Assembly: GCA_028673005.1 (NCBI GenBank)
Contig: CM054115.1
Span: forward strand, 195,928,370-195,992,369
DNA: 64,000 bases
DNA from: Tanypteryx hageni
Taxonomy: Eukaryota; Arthropoda; Insecta; Odonata; Petaluridae
Direction of reading: 5' to 3'
Shown: positions 61,180 through 64,000 of the stretch, in pieces
Layout of the letters: each line of letters opens with the position of its first letter
Numbering within the stretch: the stretch's first letter is position 1
The notes under the pieces: model-generated
What the model was told of the DNA's origin: nothing
Seen by the model: only the letters and a program-made list of their open reading frames with translations
The model's database searches: none
Translations under genes and position numbers: made by a program

Positions 61180-61720
61180 TTTTTATTTCAGTTCCGAGTA
61201 AGATTGTGTTCCATTTATATCAACTTTCGGTTTTATTGATACCCTTTGCGATCGCACATGTTGCCTACCCCCAGGATTGGACCTAAATTTCCTTTCTGCA
61301 CATCCGCAAACTAGTAGGAGCAGGCGACATGGACAACCTCCCTTCCAGACAAACATGAGGGTGTCATTTCGCAAAACTCACCATTTTAAAACATCTGGCG
61401 CCTCTTGGCATAAACCTCGAAAACGACGATCACTTTTCGTCCAGTGGAGGACCTGCCTGGGTTTTTCCAAATCGTTCCATCCTTCTCTGGGAGAATGGTC
61501 GGGGGATCGAGACATCGTGAGTACTGTACTGCTGTAAATGAACTCCTTACTTTTCAAGTCCTCATAAAGGTCGATGGCACTAAATGGAAGAAGTGCCGCC
61601 CCATCTTCGGGGTCCCTGTTGGGTGAAGATTGCTCCTACCTCGTGCTGACTCCTTTCTTGCCTGTCTCTCTAAGGACTTTGTCCAGCAGAAGAACAATGG
61701 CCCAATCCATGATTACGAAA
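61180..61720. other. GC-richer unassigned patch
   Basis: GC content is higher than in the neighbouring sequence. TCTGGCGCCTCTTGGCATAA at 61394-61413 is reminiscent of a primer-binding-site region of an LTR element, and CTGGGAGAATGGTCGGGGGA follows. Overlapping open frames up to 112 codons show no recognisable domain. It may be a fragment of a retroelement. Confidence 0.3.
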
Positions 61721-62208
61721 AGGGTTTTCCTCTCTCTCCCTCTCATTCTTTCTACAAGACCTTTAGTCACTTTCCATCAGTCTTTCGTAGCCAGTTATCA
61801 AGGAAAGATCTCAATATTTTTGTCCTTTTGGCGTTTTTCTACACACAATGAATTACAAGTTAGTATCTTATCTTTTAACTATTTTCCTGTACAGAATATC
61901 GTGGTTTATTAACATGAAACCTTTTTATTGGACTATTATTTTCGCTTAAAAATTGAGAATATTTAATAACTAATAGGCATATATTTATACATTTAGAAAA
62001 TTTAGCCCATAGGAGATGAGAAGTTATTCTACCTGGCATTGGGAGAAGTGCCAAACATCAGAACATGTAAGTCTATTTTTACTTTCTCCATATACATAGT
62101 ATAGGGGAAAGTATTGTTTTCATGAAAAAAATTGACTTCGAGATTTGAATGGAAATACATGTTTTGAGGTCTCCTGAACACGTTTTGGCCATTTTCTCAA
62201 TTATATCT

Positions 62209-62790
62209 GTGTGTGTGTTTGATAGCTTTTTGTGGGTGCTCTAACTCAAAAACTATTAATCAGGTCAATGCGAAAATTTTTACTTAAACTTTTTATGAAA
62301 GTTACAAGAACTCATTAGTTTTTGATAAAAATCAGTCCACCGGAAGTGGGTGTTTACTCTTGTCACTTATCCGTTATTTTGAAATATATGCTTTAATATG
62401 TGATAAATGTAAAAATGTACTAGAATAAAGGTTTTTGGAAATTTAATTTAATACAACCTTTGTTTGAAACATTCTTCCATATAATGAATTGTTTAAGAGA
62501 TATCTTATATTTTTAGCTGCCACCATCATGCCACCTACCGAAGAATATTTTTAACAATTGAAGCTTAGTTACGTCTTAGTAACGCTCCTTTTTCTTCCCT
62601 TAATTGTTGGAGCTTTGTGGCTATATCCAATATCAGAAAGCTATGGTTTGACTTTATTTCTGTTGTTTGTAAAGTCTAAAATTTTATCGCTGTTTCTTAA
62701 AATATGTATTATTATGTAACCTATTTGGAATTTTTAGAAATATTACAGATATGGAGAAAGTCATGTGGTGGCGACATCAGATTTTTATAT
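62209..62790 (+). repeat. dispersed repeat R2, copy 2
   Basis: This is the partner of 10040-10580, with an extra 50 or so bases at about 62615-62670 (CTATATCCAATATCAGAAAG onward) and no internal duplication. Confidence 0.8.
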
Positions 62791-63034
62791 CTACTGTCGC
62801 TTAATTCTAACGAATATTAAGGAATACATTTCTGTGGATTTGGTTCAGCTACTAGCAGTTGATTATGAGGAATTCATTAAGTTTTAATTTAAAATATTTT
62901 TATCCACGTATTGTTGTCTGAGAATACACCACGAAGTGTTTTGCTCTATTTTTACATAAGTAAGTGTCGGTAAGAACATTCCCTGCTAGATAGCGCAATA
63001 TTTTCTCGTTCAAAGTCAAAAAATGTTTCTTTGC

Positions 63035-63535
63035 ATAATCAGTATATATAAATACTCAATTGTCCGTCTTTCTGTCTGTCACGGTACTTTTGGACATTGC
63101 ACGATGGAATTAAGAGCTGAAACTTTCAAACCCGTTAAAGAGGTGGTTCCTAGAAAAATCAAACATCCAGGAAAAAGTCCTGGGTTCGACTCTAGGAGGC
63201 GATTTTATTTTCCCATAAGTTTACACCTAATTTTCAATTTTTTCAATGTGCAAGATTGTCTTCCTTCGTTCATCTACAGAGGTAAATACGTACCGATTTT
63301 CTTCGTTTTTGCGTTATCCGACAGACAAAACTAAACTATCGTATTCTTGCTGTTTAGATGTTACACGGTCGAAATTCTCAGAAATACGCATTCCTTATCG
63401 AAATTTTATGGATTTTTCGACTCTTTCCGGGCGCAGCCAACGCAATCTGCATTGTTACCTCCAAGGTGAATTTTGTGCATTCAGATTTCTGACTGACCTA
63501 GCAAAATGTTTTGCGGGCACCACTAGTATTTGTAT
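63035..63535 (+). repeat. dispersed repeat R5, copy 2
   Basis: It begins AGTATATATAAATACTCAAT followed by TGTCCGTCTTTCTGTCTGTC and ends GCGGGCACCACTAGTATTTG. TGGGTTCGACTCTAGGAGGC (63181-63200) is close to a tRNA B box. It matches 27811-28638 in opposite orientation. Overlapping open frames here are chance. Confidence 0.78.
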
Positions 63536-64000
63536 AATATTCAGAAGGCATTAGATTTATTAGCAATTATTGCTGCATAACAAGATAAACAATTATGCAT
63601 ATACGGGGTAATAGGAAACAAAGACATGGCTTTAGATTGCAAAGGCAAGTCGTCGGTTTCGTAAAAAAAACGCTTTAATTTGTTTAATGCTAGTCTCATT
63701 ATATGATTTAATTGATCTGGTGATTGCGCAATTTTCTTTAAGGCCTATAGGTCAATGGCTTTTCGATTATGAAACTGTTGATGAACACAGTTGAGCTCTG
63801 AACATAAGTTTAGAATAAAAACTTTCAATGCAGTTTTAGATACCGTAACAAATTCGCTTTAAAAAATTACTATGATACGTTTCATTTTCTCAATGACTTC
63901 AGCGAAATAAAAAAAATGAGCAATGAAATTCTGATTGAAAAAGGAAGGTATTTGGAACGAATTCTAATTAATGATAAGGACAAAAATGCAATCAAACTAA
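63536..64000. other. unassigned right edge
   Basis: AT-rich; nothing recognisable. Confidence 0.5.

Noticed and set aside
61277..61912. Overlapping frames up to 112 codons in a GC-richer patch
   Set aside because: No domain, no consistent frame and no splice signals that join to a gene; listed only as an unassigned patch.
63181..63200. tRNA gene suggested by GGGTTCGACTC
   Set aside because: No A box, no cloverleaf and the same motif sits in the other R5 repeat copy; it is part of the repeat.
51933..64000. N-terminal exon of PGGT1B
   Set aside because: I looked on the minus strand for the expected helix-rich N-terminus and saw none that splices in phase; it is likely outside the window or too diverged to see.

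Overview
This window is AT-rich, repeat-dominated animal chromosomal DNA, most likely from an arthropod with a large genome. One host gene can be recognised with confidence: the C-terminal seven coding exons of the protein geranylgeranyltransferase type I beta subunit (PGGT1B), on the minus strand from 51932 down to 16672. Every exon ends in GT..AG introns and the phases join without a break to 318 residues. The zinc ligands Asp, Cys and His are all present. About 55-60 N-terminal residues are missing and must lie on exons beyond or undetected upstream. Four introns are only 71-108 bp, and two are about 20.5 kb and 13.5 kb.

Almost everything else is mobile DNA, much of it inside the two giant introns. 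Left flank (1-16.6 kb, downstream of PGGT1B): a decayed hAT (ZBED5-like) transposase, a GC-rich Ty3/gypsy retroelement carcass without protease, a second hAT fragment, dispersed repeats, hAT-type MITEs (one with clear 8-bp target duplication) and a 16-bp minisatellite. Giant intron 1 (16,996-37,485): pogo/Tigger transposase remnants at 18.5-19.6, 20.4-21.4 and 28.8-29.6 kb, hAT remnants at 23.8-25.7 and 29.7-30.8 kb, a Penelope-like tail region with TA repeats, and a complete-length but dead TIGD1-like Tigger element (32,883-36,695) that contains another Tigger MITE. Giant intron 2 (37,597-51,077): a pogo element with near-identical TIRs, an almost intact piggyBac nested in a hAT element, a Tigger MITE, a foldback element, a pogo C-terminus, and a Penelope-like GIY-YIG endonuclease.

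Upstream of the recognised PGGT1B exons (52-64 kb): a non-LTR retrotransposon (ORF1 plus endonuclease, minus strand) fused to a dispersed repeat, the reverse transcriptase of another non-LTR element on the plus strand, a piggyBac-like element with TTAA ends, a tRNA-derived SINE, and further copies of repeats also seen at 10 kb and 28 kb.

I found no convincing new biological system. The most interesting pattern is that three separate Tigger/pogo-derived elements keep a C-terminal PCNA-interaction (PIP-box) motif. In one of these a 46-residue mini-ORF joins the transposase start directly to the PIP box. The near-intact piggyBac is the best candidate for recent activity. No rRNA, intact tRNA, operon or CRISPR was seen.
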